Positions 50,052 through 61,341 of a stretch of 64,000 nucleotides of DNA are shown one piece after another. The translations under genes were made by a program, and so were the position numbers. This DNA comes from Gymnopilus junonius (lineage: Eukaryota; Basidiomycota; Agaricomycetes; Agaricales; Galerinaceae): contig JADNYJ010000037.1 in the NCBI GenBank assembly GCA_015501075.1, positions 1-64,000 on the forward strand. Direction: 5' to 3'. Numbering within the stretch: the stretch's first letter is position 1; each line of letters starts with the position of its first letter. The notes below the pieces were generated by a model that saw only the letters and a list, made by a program, of their open reading frames with translations, had not been told where the DNA came from and did no database searches.

Positions 50052-51680
50052 TTAATTCCGTAGTAGACGAAGAGCATGAAGAGCCTCTGCGTCGAGTACA
50101 ATTGACACCAGATCGTCAAGCCTACAGAAAAACCCAACAGTGAGTATTCTCAAAGGACGGACGTCGTCACCGCTTTGAGATGAAAAGACAAATCCTGGAA
50201 CGACCTCCCATGGAAAACTGGCTTCTTTGCCAATGAACATGTGCAATCTTTCCAGTGGCGGAAGTAAGGGTGGTTCATTGCAAGTCGCGCCCAGGTCTTC
50301 ACTTCTCGCATCCGAATTGAAGTACCGCCAGTAGCTGTGTCCGATAAAAATTCGATAGAATGCGTCGAGTGGACCGTCTGAGAAAGTAACTTCAAGCGTC
50401 GTCACGTTTGGAGTCATTCTGCATATCTGGACGAGGTCGGCACCGTTATCGGAAGATTTGGCCTCGAAAATACGAAGTACCTTCAGGTTAAAGTTGACAA
50501 CACCCGCATAATCTTGAGTACGAGTGACACATGAGATTGAACTAGGACCACCTGATCCAGAGCGAGCGAAAAACGATAACAAATCATCGACCGGAAGAGA
50601 ACGTGTTCGTAGAGTGCAAGTAAAATTCTCCAAAGCTGGAAGAATAAGTCTAGAAGGAACAGCACCGGGTGCTGTAGAATCGACTTCAAAGACTTGAAGG
50701 TTGGAAATGAATTAGAGGCACGATCCCTTGAGGGATGTCTGGTAAATATAACCCTGACATTTTGCAAACTTGCAACAGAGGGGCGCGCCGGAGGAGCTCT
50801 AGAGCGTCGCTTTGGGCAAAAAAGTCAGCGGTCACTTTTGTTACGTTGCTCCAATAGATAGTGAGGGCCTTCATTGGGATGCAGTGTATGCCAATAACCT
50901 TCGGAGAGACAAGCATTGCCGCAGCTTTTCCTTTTACAGGGTTGAATTTTGCAGAAGGACTTTCGAGATATTCTGATTTGTTGTGAAGTTGGAGTGTATC
51001 CAATGCTGGATAGGTATTCTGTCCCATATCCCGATCATCGGGATTGACAACAAATCGTGAAAATGCTCATAGTGGAAGCTCCAAGCCAAGCCTGCGACAT
51101 CTAATTGATTGATAGTCTTGAACAGACGGACGAGATAGCTCTCTCGGTCCGCCTTGACTGCAGGGTTGATGTAAAGATGAATGGAAATGGGGAGGCTCCC
51201 AGAACGAGCAACCCATTCAGAGAGCATCTGAGTTTTGAGAGTGTACATTGTTTCGAATGGAATGGCATAATTGCATGGATTATCGAGGCCCATAAGAATC
51301 GTTGTCCAAAGTTGTGGGGTAGACCATGCACTGCGCCGCCAAGTCTGACAAACGGCACCCAAAATCATTGGTGAAGACACAGATTTATTCTTTAAATCGT
51401 CGCCTTCCTCTTCTTCTGTGTCCTCTTGTCAGTAGTAATCTGTCATATAAAGCTCGAAGATTGTAGAGACGAGCTCCAAAGGCACACGACCAACTAATGA
51501 CTTGTGCATCTCGTTGATGCCGGTACATTTTCTTCTGTCTTGAGTCAGGATAATAAACACTTCGAAATGGAAAGGAACTCCTGCTAGGTGGACTCGCAGC
51601 GACGGCCAGAGAGCAATGTTGTGGCCAAAGAGAAGAAAAGACGATCCATCCATCGCACGTGGGACACTTGATGCGTACAC
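50052..51680 (-). pseudogene. F-box paralogue, copy 1 of 3 (interrupted)
   Basis: It aligns by eye with the intact copy at 51926-53701: INEMHKSLVGRVPLELVSTI, then LGAVCQTWRRSAWSTPQLW (F-box region), MLSEWVARSGSLPISIHLYI, NVTKVTADFFAQSDALELLR, LARSGSGGP-type repeats and an LRR-like C-terminal half ending ALHALRLLRN. There is an in-frame TGA at 51429-51431. Single-base slips lie near 51040 and 50703, both in C/G runs. The N-terminal Cys cluster seen in copy 2 is not recognisable. The slips could be sequencing losses, but the stop and the missing N-terminus suggest real decay. Confidence 0.65.
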
Positions 51681-51925
51681 GCTACCCGATTCGGATCCGG
51701 TGGGACCAATTTGAGCACATCAGTGTTACTTCGACTGCATACTATCGCAATCCATCCTTCCCTCTATTTTAAGTAGCAAGTCATGAAGAACTGCAATACG
51801 TTGGAAAATTTGCTGACAGGTGAGGCCGGCACCATAATTCTAGCAACTACATATGGAAACCCAAAATAGCGTACATAGATATGACTCCTTAAAATTAGTT
51901 TACACATTACCAATACCTTTATAAT

Positions 51926-53701
51926 CTACGCTGCTTGAGAGATTTTGTCCTTGTCACTCGACCCGTTCTCTGGATTTCTCTCAGGCGGCATGGGTATCAA
52001 ATTGAAAGTTTTGCTCCCCACCACGTCCCAAGCGCTTAATCGAACACCATCGTAAATGAGGTCGCGCAATGCTTCGAGTGTTTCTTCGTCAATAGAGGTC
52101 GGCGCTTCGTCCCGTCCACGGACCCGACCAATTGTAATGGTCTCCAATGGGCGGAAGTGATCGTTGTCGCCTTTGAATGGCAAGAAAATTTCAGGAATAA
52201 GATTCCATAAAATATCGGACCTTCTATTAATAATAAATTGGAGTGCTTCCAATTCAGGCAGCAGAGGTGGACTGTTGCCAACAACTTGGCCCATCTTTTC
52301 CAATTCAGAAGTGGCACTGGACGTCTCGTTTGAAAGAGCGCGATAGAATGCATTAAGCGAACTTGATGAGCTAGCCAAAGCGATATGAAGTTTAGTTAAA
52401 TTTGGTGCTGCTCTGCCGATCTGGATGAGGTCAGCGCCGTCGTTAGCGAATTGAGCGTCGAGGAAATGAAGTTCTTTTATATTTGATTTGACATCGTCGA
52501 TAGTAAATTCCCCCCCTTGACCACCAGCGCCGAATGAACGAAAATCGGGACCTCCAGACCCAGACCGAGCAAGAAAGGCGAGTACAAGATCGGTCGGGAA
52601 CAGGCGTCCTTTTAGATCATAAACAAGATGTTCTATAGCTGGAAGAGTAAGATGGGAAAGAATGACTCCTGTCGGGTCAGACAAAATGTCAAGGACTCGA
52701 AGCTTCGGATGGAGAAGATGCGGATGGTTAACGGCCGGGAAGTCTGGGAAGTGCACCGACAGTTTGCACACTTGGAGCTTGGGAGCATACCGGAGCAGCT
52801 CGAAAACTTCGCTTTGGGCGGTCAAAACGGCGGTTACTTCAGTTACATTATTCCAACTGATGGCGAGCTCGTGTAATGGCACGAAGTTTAAGTCGAGGAC
52901 CTTCGGAGCTATAAGAACTTGGCCTGCTCCGGAACTGAACTCGGTCGGATGTATGTCGTCGGATGTGTTGAAAATCCTGAGTCTTTCCAAAACCTGGTAT
53001 CCACTTGATTGTGGCGATAAGATTAATCGATTTGTAAGTCTGGCCGGGAGCTTCAGGTCAAGCTCTTTACATCTCCGTGAGTTGATGGACACAATGTCGA
53101 ATATGGGTTGAACAACGCGCAGAGTTTGGCCGTAGGGTGCGACTTCTCCGCATACTATTCTGATGGAGAGGGGGAGGCTACCAGAACGAGAGATCCATTC
53201 TGACAGCATCTGCGCTTTGAATTTGTATGTCTCTTCAAGGGCAGCGTCTGAATCCTCCGTGACAGAAATATCCACGAAAGCAGATGTCCAAAGTCGAGGG
53301 GTAGACCATGCGATGTGGCGCCAGGTTTGACAAATGGCGCCCAAGGGCAGCGGAGACGGCAAAGGCGTCTTCCTGGTCAAGACAAAAGTTTGCCCATTCG
53401 GACCCTCTATATCAATGTAAGAATCGGCAGGCTTGGTCACGTAGAGTTCAAAGATGTTGCACACGATCTCTAACGGAACACGATCGACCAACGACTTGTG
53501 CCTCTGATTGATGCTGGCTTTGACCGCCTGGCGTTGGTGCAGTAGATTCTCGAGCGCCTTTTTTGCTTCATCGATTTGAGCGTTGAGATCCTTCAGCTTC
53601 ATGCAGGCATCGCATGGTTCGCCGCCGGATATTTCGCACGTTTTGTACGTTTCTTCATGATCTAGAGTCTGTAAATTGCCGCACTGTTCGCAGCGGTACA
53701 T
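51926..53701 (-). CDS. F-box/LRR-like protein with N-terminal Cys cluster, copy 2 of 3 (intact)
   Basis: Single exon, 591 residues. The N-terminus has Cys at 4, 7, 22, 30 and 33 (CEQC...CEISGGEPCDAC), a possible zinc site. A helical coiled-coil segment (LKDLNAQIDEAKKALENLLH) and an F-box follow at about residues 68-145 (HKSLVDRVPLEIVCNIFELY ... LGAICQTWRHIAWSTPRLW). The rest is a long LRR-like array (LDLKLPARL, LQVCKLSVHFPDF, LEALQFIINRR, LETITIGRVRGRDEAP). F-box proteins usually recruit targets to SCF ubiquitin ligases, and Agaricomycetes carry many such genes. Substrate is unknown. It lies in a same-strand array with two damaged paralogues, pointing to tandem duplication. Confidence 0.85.
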   Translation of the reverse strand: MYRCEQCGNLQTLDHEETYKTCEISGGEPCDACMKLKDLNAQIDEAKKALENLLHQRQAVKASINQRHKSLVDRVPLEIVCNIFELYVTKPADSYIDIEGPNGQTFVLTRKTPLPSPLPLGAICQTWRHIAWSTPRLWTSAFVDISVTEDSDAALEETYKFKAQMLSEWISRSGSLPLSIRIVCGEVAPYGQTLRVVQPIFDIVSINSRRCKELDLKLPARLTNRLILSPQSSGYQVLERLRIFNTSDDIHPTEFSSGAGQVLIAPKVLDLNFVPLHELAISWNNVTEVTAVLTAQSEVFELLRYAPKLQVCKLSVHFPDFPAVNHPHLLHPKLRVLDILSDPTGVILSHLTLPAIEHLVYDLKGRLFPTDLVLAFLARSGSGGPDFRSFGAGGQGGEFTIDDVKSNIKELHFLDAQFANDGADLIQIGRAAPNLTKLHIALASSSSSLNAFYRALSNETSSATSELEKMGQVVGNSPPLLPELEALQFIINRRSDILWNLIPEIFLPFKGDNDHFRPLETITIGRVRGRDEAPTSIDEETLEALRDLIYDGVRLSAWDVVGSKTFNLIPMPPERNPENGSSDKDKISQAA

Positions 53702-54047
53702 CTCCTGCCGGTCAGAACTTCAGAAGCCCCGGAAAATAAAGGCAGGAACTTACCTTCCCAGCGATTGTACTAGCAGTTGAGATTCAAGAGGGGGTGCGGG
53801 AATGAGTAAAATTTCGTCGAATAGGGCTTCGGCTCATACTTATATGTTGGATACGGGGGTGGATTATGGAAATTCCTTAAAACTCAATAAACTCTCACGT
53901 GAGAAACGTCATATCACCCACATAATTAGGGGCTATCCCTAGGTTTGCAAACATTGGCTTGATGAATCTCGTTAATTTTGGATCCAGCGAGGGAAGTATG
54001 TAAGATCTTGGTAGAATCAAATATAGTGGTATAATAGACCAAAGTAT

Positions 54048-55135
54048 CTACGTTGCTTCAGCGCCACCTGGATTGTGCTCGGAAGTCTTTTGGTCAGTGA
54101 CAGGCGGCATGGGTATCAAGTCGAATAGCTCGCGCCCAACCACACCATGAGCTGTCAAATCTAATCCATTCTGACTTAGCCATTGTAAAGTTTTCAGTGT
54201 TCCTGGGTCAACTGAAGTCGGAGCGTCATCTGGTCCACGCAAACATCGAATATCAATTTCATACAAGTGGCGGGTCCGTAAAGGCTACCTTCGTTGTCTT
54301 TGAACGGGAAAAAGAATGAGTTGATCCAATGCCAAGGAAATTCAGACCCTTTGTAGGTCACTATCTGCAATAACTCCAATATAGGAAGTAAAGGTGGCCC
54401 ATTGCCCTCGAAACTGTGGTCACTGGCTGTCGTATCTGGTTCCGAAACGTCATCAGTGACCTCGACGCAAATCGCGCTCCAAAATTCATCTAGTGGATCT
54501 TGATTGGGAGTCAAAGCGATGTGGAATTTGGTCAATTTGGGCGTTTTTCTCCATATTTAGACGAGATCGTCACCGTTGTCGGAAAATTCTTTATCGAAGA
54601 TACAAGTGTATCCAGGTTTGACTTGACGTTAGCCACAACGGCATTTCCGTCTGGGATCCCCTTCCGCAGCTGCAGCGGACAGAGTGAGAAGGATAGCAAT
54701 GCATCCTTCTGAAAGGCTTGTCCTTTCATATTACAAGTCAAAGAGTATAAGGCAGGCAGAATAAGTATGGAAAGAAAGGTGCCAGACCATTCAGACCTGG
54801 TCTCAAGATATTCAAGCTCAGAATGAGTAAGAGGCAAAGTGGCCAGTGGGATGTCGATTATGCAAAGTCTTTCTACGTTACAGTATTTCAGAGAGGAGCA
54901 AGTTTGAGGAGCTTCAAGACCTCTATCCTGGATGCAGTTACAGCAGCTGAGAAAGGAAGGCTGCGTGAACGAATGATCCATTCCGAAATTAGCAGGGCCT
55001 TGTTTTCGTAGCTTTTCTGACATCAGTGCTTGTCCTTCCATAGATGGGAAGGTTGATCAAAACTACGGTCCAAAGCACAGGTGTGCACCAGGTGATGCTA
55101 CGCCAAGTTTGACCCAACTCCCGAGTCTGGCGGCG
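54048..55135 (-). pseudogene. F-box paralogue, copy 3 of 3 (degenerate)
   Basis: Pieces match copy 2 in order: LGQTWRSITWCTPVLWTVVL at about 55070-55130, LILPALYSLTCNMKGQAF, DNGDDLV then TAA where copy 2 has Gln, KLTKFHIALTPNQDPLDEFW, GNGPPLLPILELLQIVTYKG and the end DAPTSVDPGTLKTLQ...FDLIPMPP. The N-terminus and a central block are missing, the frame shifts more than once, and the in-frame TAA lies near 54557. A decayed duplicate. Confidence 0.7.
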
Positions 55136-56962
55136 AGCACGCATGGACGCATGTCACGTGCAGTTAGAATTGTACCTGAATGAAAGGATCGGATCACCTT
55201 CTTTATAATTACCGTCCTCTATGTCTGATTATTTTACGAGCATTAAGGTTATAGGAACAACATGCTGAATTGGTTACTTGTGAGGTGTCAGGGTAAATTG
55301 AAAACCATCAAAAGGTGCAGACGCAAGCAGCTTGGATGCGGCGTACGGATGAAAAAAACTGCGCAAAATGGAATATCAATTTGTGATCATCAATTGTTAA
55401 AACAAGAATACACTCAACAGTTGGTAAAAGTGAATTCTCTGCTCTCGAAAACCGTTGGCGATAGATTGAAAATCATATACTGATATCTTAAGCAGATGTC
55501 GGGAATTCCTGTGCATCTGTTTGCACCTCCCTTTTTTTGGTCCATCTTTTTGTCCCCTCATTCGCTTGGACCTGTTCTTTGGCCGAAGCGGAGCGAAGTC
55601 GGGGTCTTGTTACTATAAACAGGTATGTGGAAACGAACGCCCGTTTTTGATGACGCCGACTGTCATAATGACAATTAGAAGGAACGGTGTCGAACTTCAT
55701 GTGGTACTGCAGAAGCGGTAGACGTGGGTTAAGAAGTCGAGCCATATATAGCCTTGGACGTGCATCTTGAAAAAAGTTGTAGGTATGCGCTAAGGCCGGG
55801 ACGAAAGTTCAAGCTGTAAACTCTCCGTACAGCCTGTCAAATTTCCTTGTGTCCAGGGGCACCTGGCCGAATGAAGACCGATAGTCATGACAAATTTACA
55901 AATGCGTCCTCCGTTGCGTATGGATTCAAAAGACCTATACTGAGCAAAGAACAAAGCGGAACCGCCTCCAGTAAATGATCTGGGGTTTAAATGCGTGCAG
56001 CATTGACCATTTGCTGTAGTATTGGCGAGGAATCGCACGCATTGCGATGCTAACTTCACATGGGAAGGCTATTCTCAGCGCGTCTATATTTTCTGATACG
56101 ATATCTGTATTGACGAAAGGCAAATTGATTTCAGCATGGAACCCAAATGGCAAAGAACATAGTTGACACATCTTTGCAGCCGAGTTAAGATTGAACGAGA
56201 AAGAACAGAGACAGAATGTTTAGCCTTCCGTGCACATACACGATATTTTTACACGAGCTGTGGGATGCACGGACGCTGCAGAAATTAGATGCCAGATGAA
56301 AAGTAATAGCCGACGGCGGCGGTGGGAACAGACTATTTGGTCGTGATTGATGTCGAACCAAACATTTGCCAGCGCTCCATTTCGACTCTTGCTCACGACC
56401 ACCACCTTCAACAGCACAAGTATCTCAGCAACCATGGATGACGGTACGTCTTCAGCATCAGCCACGACTACGCCGAGCTCTCCGCTGGCTCTTTTTCTCT
56501 TTCCGACACGATTTCGACCAGTATAATACAACTACTACAAAAAATGCTCGGTTTTCGATTTTCTTCGACATTCTCATTCACCCCTACTACTACTTCACGC
56601 ACGGTATCGTTGGCTGAAGGCCGACCTTGCGGTACGCCTCCCCACCAGTGTTGCATAACAGCACAGTTCGGACTCGTTGAACGGTGGCAGTGGCATAGAC
56701 ATGAATGGAAAAAAAATTAAAAAGGCGCCATTTTTATGTTCGCCCGCTTCAAAGGCGCACCGTACCGCTATATCCTCTACTTCCCTTCCTAATCTTCTCT
56801 CCCAATTCTCTCCCTTCCGCTCTCTGCTCTGCAAACTCAACCGCCTCTGACCACGACCTGACCTTTTCGCTTCTTCCCACCTCAGCCTGGCAATCCCAAG
56901 ACATAGCCCCCACCAGCGGTGGCATCAGCATTCCGACTGATGCGGGACTGAACAATTCCGCC
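55136..56962. other. Intergenic stretch and promoter/leader of the RRM gene
   Basis: No recognised gene from 55136 to 56400. At 56434 ATGGATGACG is followed by a donor (GTACGT). It could join in phase to an acceptor at about 56884 and extend the RRM protein N-terminally, but that intron would be 440 bases. The frame just before 56963 is open back to 56705. Confidence 0.4.
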
Positions 56963-57839
56963 ATGAACACCGATGATCAGAATTGGAGTGCCAATGGCAA
57001 TGGACGTTCGCCGGGGCGCAATGGCGGCGAGCCTCCTAGAAGGTCCAGCAGGAGCAGGAGCCCCGGGCCCCCCGCGAAGAGAGAGGGTGAGCACACTTTC
57101 TGCGTTTGGGTTCTATCCTGGCTGTTCATGCCTTCGGCATCATCTCTCGTCGAAATGATATTCAGTGATCGTCATAGTACCAACCCGGGCAACAACTTGC
57201 ATATCTCTGGTCTCAGTCACCGCGTTGACTCTAGAGACCTTGAAGCCGCTTTTGCGAAGATTGGTCGGGTACGTTCCGGTGTTCATACCTGGTTTGCTTC
57301 CCACACATTGACGTTTTGTTGATTTAGGTCAAGAAGGCTTCTGTCATGTATGACCCCCACACTCGGGAATCGCGTGGGTTCGGTTTCGTGACAATGGAGA
57401 CTCCTGAAGAGGCAGACGCCGCTCTCACCGCTCTCAACTCCACTGAATTGATGGGTAAGATTATGAACGTCGAAAAGGTACGTTTCTATTCTACTACCTC
57501 TCTTCATTTCGTAATGCTGATGTAATAAACAAGGCTCGCCGAGGACGTGCCAGGACCCCCACCCCAGGCAGATACTACGGCCCTCCCAAACGCCACGACT
57601 GTAAGGATCCTTCTCATCCAGATGATCCCGCAAACCTTCTCACTCCTGCTCGACCTGCAGACGAACGTCCTTACGACCCCAGGCCGTACGACAGCCGCTA
57701 CTCGCGCGACTTCGACGACCGCCGGGATCGTCGACGTGATGACTATCGCCGTGATTACGACAGGCATAGGTATGATGACCGTGACCGCGATCGCGACCGT
57801 GGCTATGGTCGGGACAGGTACGATGATAGGAGGCACTAA
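56963..57839 (+). CDS. Tra2-like RRM splicing regulator (SR-type)
   Basis: Four exons: 56963-57086, 57166-57268, 57328-57477, 57534-57839. Layout: an N-terminal Arg/Ser/Pro segment (PPRRSSRSRSPGPPAKREG), then one RRM with RNP2 NNLHISGL and RNP1 RGFGFVTM at about residues 50-125. Next come the linker RRGRARTPTPGRYYGPP, a hallmark of transformer-2 proteins, and an Arg/Asp/Tyr-rich tail (DDYRRDYDRHRYDDRDRDRD). It likely binds exonic enhancers in pre-mRNA in the nucleus. Phase at the first intron (57087-57165) is off by one; one missing G in the GGG before GTGAGC would fix it and give 227 residues. An upstream start is possible. Confidence 0.82.
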
Positions 57840-58299
57840 GATGACGTATCCCTATGTGACTTGTTGTCCGCTCGTCTCTGTTCTGTATGCATTGTTGGAT
57901 AGGTCTGGTGAATTTGTTCTTTAATTCCCTTCAGAAAATCTCGGATGATACTGACAGCTACCCAAAGTCATATTTATCCGAGCTGTGTTTAAACCTAGTT
58001 CTTTTCTTCTTTGTCTCCTATGTATTTATGTCTGGGTGGTATTAAGGTTCTGCTTTGCTGCAATACACGGATCTTGGATATCTCATCTCATTCTTCCGAT
58101 ACCTCTGAAGGACTGTTCTTTACCAACGTGTGAATAGATGCTGGCTGTCTATTTGTCCAACAAAGATCCTTTACTCGGAACGTGTCATCGTTCCATCAAT
58201 ATCTTGCTCTGACCATCTATCACGATGAAAGCCAGTGCCCAACGAATGCCTGTGAACGGGCTTTATTATTGAGCTGGGTCCGCTGAGACTTTGTCAGTT

Positions 58300-59480
58300 A
58301 TGCTCTCTGATTCTGATATTCCCCTTGATGTAAGTCACGAAAGTGTATAGCAATAGCTACGCAGAAATCTCACTCCTCTCGATATCTTGTAGGGTTTATC
58401 TGACTCCCTAGAGTCAATGCATATCACAGATCCCGTAGAGAGGAAATCGGATCCTTGGGAAACCTCGCGCCCTTTTTTCACAAAAGCTGGGTATGAATTC
58501 CGTGATGCTTGCTTGCAGACTCCTTCTGCTGTCTAGCCCTGTGCAGGAAAAACGCACAGGTATACTATTCGTGACAGGTATTGTATCTGACTTGCATTTT
58601 CGTATGTTCACATTACTTACTGATAATATAATATGTCGTTTTGATAAAGGCAGAACCGAAATGTGTTCATCAAGAAATACTTCAATCCCTCAATTTCAAG
58701 CGCAGGCGTCCAGATTCTATCAATCCAGCCACTAAAGTCGTAGAGTTCCTTGAATTCCAAGATTTTTGCTTTGCTGTCGTGCTCTGCAGCGACGCTAGGT
58801 GTGGTGAACGTCCCTTTCGGACTGCTTTTGAATGTCTTGATTTTGCTGAACAAATCCTTTGGGTTCGTACCCATCTCGTCGACGGTGGTCTGAATTTTTA
58901 CCAACCTATGGTTGCAGGGTCTTTCCTATTTGCATTCGCATTTTATAGCACACATGGTAAGAAATGATTTCTTCGATTACGTTCAGGAACTCAAACCTAT
59001 TGGATCAGGACATATCAACGGACAGTATTTCAGTCAATTACTACGACGAGTCGGTGCCACCGACTACTGTCTTCGAGAATGCCCACCTGATCTCCAGTGG
59101 CAATCAACCTCACCTGTACGATACGTTTTCGACGATTTTGGGACCTCGGCCACTTTCAGAAACCAGAATCTGGGTCAATCCCAGTGTACTCTAGATGCAG
59201 ATTCTTTCCGTGCAGCCAAGGATATGTGGGCCCCTGAGACTTACAGGAAGGAGGCGTTTAACTCATTTGCTGTATATGTATATCAGACATCACGTCTCTT
59301 CTACACACTGAGGGTTAATTGAATTGCCGATTTCCTGGATTTGAATTACCTTGATATTTATTGCATAAACAGGACATCGCAGACAATCAACCTCGTCTTG
59401 TCAAAATTCTGCAGGATATGTCGTCTTTCTGCCGGACAAGCGTTGAACAGATTGCGAAATCTGCGCTCCATCATCCCTAA
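58300..59480 (+). CDS. Agaricomycete kinase-like protein with altered catalytic loop
   Basis: Traced exons: 58300-58329, 58393 onward, a central exon ending 58862, 58918-58956, 59009-59313 and 59373-59480. The join between about 58535 and 58650 is unresolved. N-terminus: GLSDSLESMHITDPVERKSD then SRPFFTKAGYEFRDACLQTP. Kinase-like features: EILQSLN, FLEFQDFCFAVV, FECLDFAEQILWGLSYLHSH, catalytic loop FIAHMDISTDSISVNYY (HMD instead of HRD, Ser at the Asn position), VFDDFGTSATF (DFG) and APETYRKEAFNSFAVYVYQT (APE). A one-base slip near 59108 (CC run) lies before DFG. Many fungal kinase-like proteins of this type exist with unknown targets. With Arg and Asn replaced it may be a pseudokinase or a decaying copy. 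Confidence 0.6.
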
Positions 59481-60145
59481 TGACCAACGTGAACGTCGTT
59501 TTCTTAGGGTTGGGCTATCTGAGTCGGTAGTCATACCAAGAAACCCTTTGCTCACGCTCCGCGATATGCTTGAATGTAAGCATTGGGATGCAGCGCGCGG
59601 ATTTCCTGGAAAAATTACAGGTATATGGCTGTCGCAGTTGTCTAGAGGATTTAATACTAGGGCTCGCGATATTAGGGCTAAAAAGATAAGAGTTGTCTCT
59701 GTATCTAGCACCCATTCAGATTGATCTCATGCTTTCCAGAAATTCTTACTTAGTACTTGAGTCACCTCAGTACTTGGACCTTTCCAAATATGTACAACTG
59801 TTGTCTATAAAGGGAATTCTATTCCTCTTTTGGTTTCGAACGACGCCTAGTGCTATAGACTGGCGACGTCGGTAGTAAGGCCGTTGTTGAAGAATGTGTT
59901 GGAGATATTGGTGACGTTTGGTTTGAAGTGTATATTATATATTATGGGTGCTGAGTGTTGGGGAGATTAGAACATCCTTGAAGAGGTGTGTTGAGCTTCC
60001 TCCTTAGTTGAAGTTGCTCAGCAATTAAATTTCAAAGATTGGCATCTATCAATACAAGATTTCAAGTACTTCTTTGCTCACAACAAAACAATGGACGAAT
60101 ACGGAAAGAAAGGGTGCAAGAGACGTTTCAAACTATAAAATGTGA
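59481..60145. other. Intergenic, convergent 3' ends
   Basis: Region between the kinase-like gene and the oppositely transcribed ZZ gene. Short frames only; a GT/AT-rich run (GTGTATATTATATATTATGG) lies at about 59928-59947. Confidence 0.4.
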
Positions 60146-61161
60146 TCATTTTACTGATAAGAAAATATTGTATAAAAACTGCAACGTACGGTTCGCTCCA
60201 GAGACGGCCATGATGTCCAAAAACCTCCTTCGAATGAGCAAAAAATTAGCCTCTGAGGTAGACTCTACGATAGCCTTTGGCCAGGCGATGCCATGCGAGT
60301 ACGTAAGATAATCATAGGCGTCCGATGGCAAATTATCACCCCGTGCCTGTGTCCACCTTTGCATTAGTTCTTCTTGTCTTTGTTTGATCATATCCCGAGC
60401 ATCTTGGGAACTAAGAATCACAGAGACAGCCCTTGGCCAAGCGGCGCTCGTTGCAAACTCGAACGCATCGTAGTCGGGGGGACGTATGGTTATAGTTGAT
60501 AGTGTTGAGTCACTGCCATCCTCCATTTCCGTATCCTTTTCTTCCAGAGGTGGTTGACTGCTGGAATGTAAGGTGGGTATCTTCATCTTGAGTAAGGGAT
60601 GGGTATTGGGATGGACAGGAATTGGAAGAGCTTCGCAGTCTTCACACAGATCATAATCAGGGCAGTCAGGATGCTTGCACTATATGATATCGGAGCTGAG
60701 CACGTTAAGTTAGACTTGGCGGCATGTAGTACCTTAAAACGAGGTCCAATTATGCCCTTTTTACAATCTATTCCTTGTTAGTAGATTTACTGAAGGTTAT
60801 TTGGAAAGTAAATCATTACTGTCACAAGTCGCATGATGCATTGAACGAGGAGGATATTTGGCGATGTAGTCTATTTGTTGATGAACGCGGACAAAAGTAT
60901 GACCAGGATGCTTCTCTCCTAGATTACTAAAAAGAATATGTTGTTAACTATAATGGGGCTGCATGAAGGAATCTTAACCTGAAGCACGACGTGCATGCGT
61001 CGAAGTTGGGACAGTTTGTACATTTCTAGAAGCAATTCACTGGTAGTCAGTGTTCTGTAAAATGGACAACGGAAACCGTAAGGTACATATCGTTCGCCAA
61101 AAATTTTGGCTTCGCATAGGTTGCAAAAAGCGTTGTGAACAGCCGGTTGTAAACGGGGCAT
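60146..61161 (-). CDS. Protein with two ZZ-type zinc fingers
   Basis: Five exons: 61161-61087, 61025-60979, 60926-60820, 60767-60733, 60679-60146. The sum is 798 nt (265 residues), all phases correct. ZZ1 covers residues 13-50: CNLCEAKIFGERYKC, CPNFDACTSCF and EKHPGHTFVRV. ZZ2 covers about residues 67-105: CDNCKKGIIGPRFKC, CPDYDLCEDC and HPNTHPLLKM. A linker (HQQIDYIAKYPPRSMHHA) joins them. ZZ fingers bind protein N-termini or histone tails; tandem ZZ domains occur in fungal Nbr1-like autophagy receptors. The C-terminal half is acidic then helical, with no recognised NBR1 domain, so this is a short ZZ protein of unsettled role. It is divergent from LTO1. Confidence 0.85.
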
Positions 61162-61341
61162 GGTGGTAAAATCAGTGCAGGCTTTGGCAGTTCAAGTCGC
61201 GCGGAAGCAACCGGCCAACAAGAGTAAACAGGAATTCTGTTGAATCTGAAATCACAAATATCGCCCTCAACTTTACACTATTGACAATTTGAAGTTATTC
61301 ATTGGAGACCTTTCGTGATATTGAGTTCCAGAGACTACATT
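61162..61341. promoter_or_regulatory. Shared promoter between ZZ gene and LTO1
   Basis: 180 bases separate the divergent ATGs at 61161 and 61342. No clear core element is visible; bidirectional use is inferred from spacing. Confidence 0.4.

Noticed and set aside
52628..53111. Plus-strand open frames of 82 and 149 codons
   Set aside because: Antisense to the intact F-box gene; no independent support.
56434..56884. Upstream exon ATGGATGACG for the RRM gene
   Set aside because: It joins in phase but needs a 440-base intron; kept only as an alternative start.
59928..59947. AT-rich run as a possible autonomous replication origin
   Set aside because: Too short and without a consensus in basidiomycetes; nothing else supports it.
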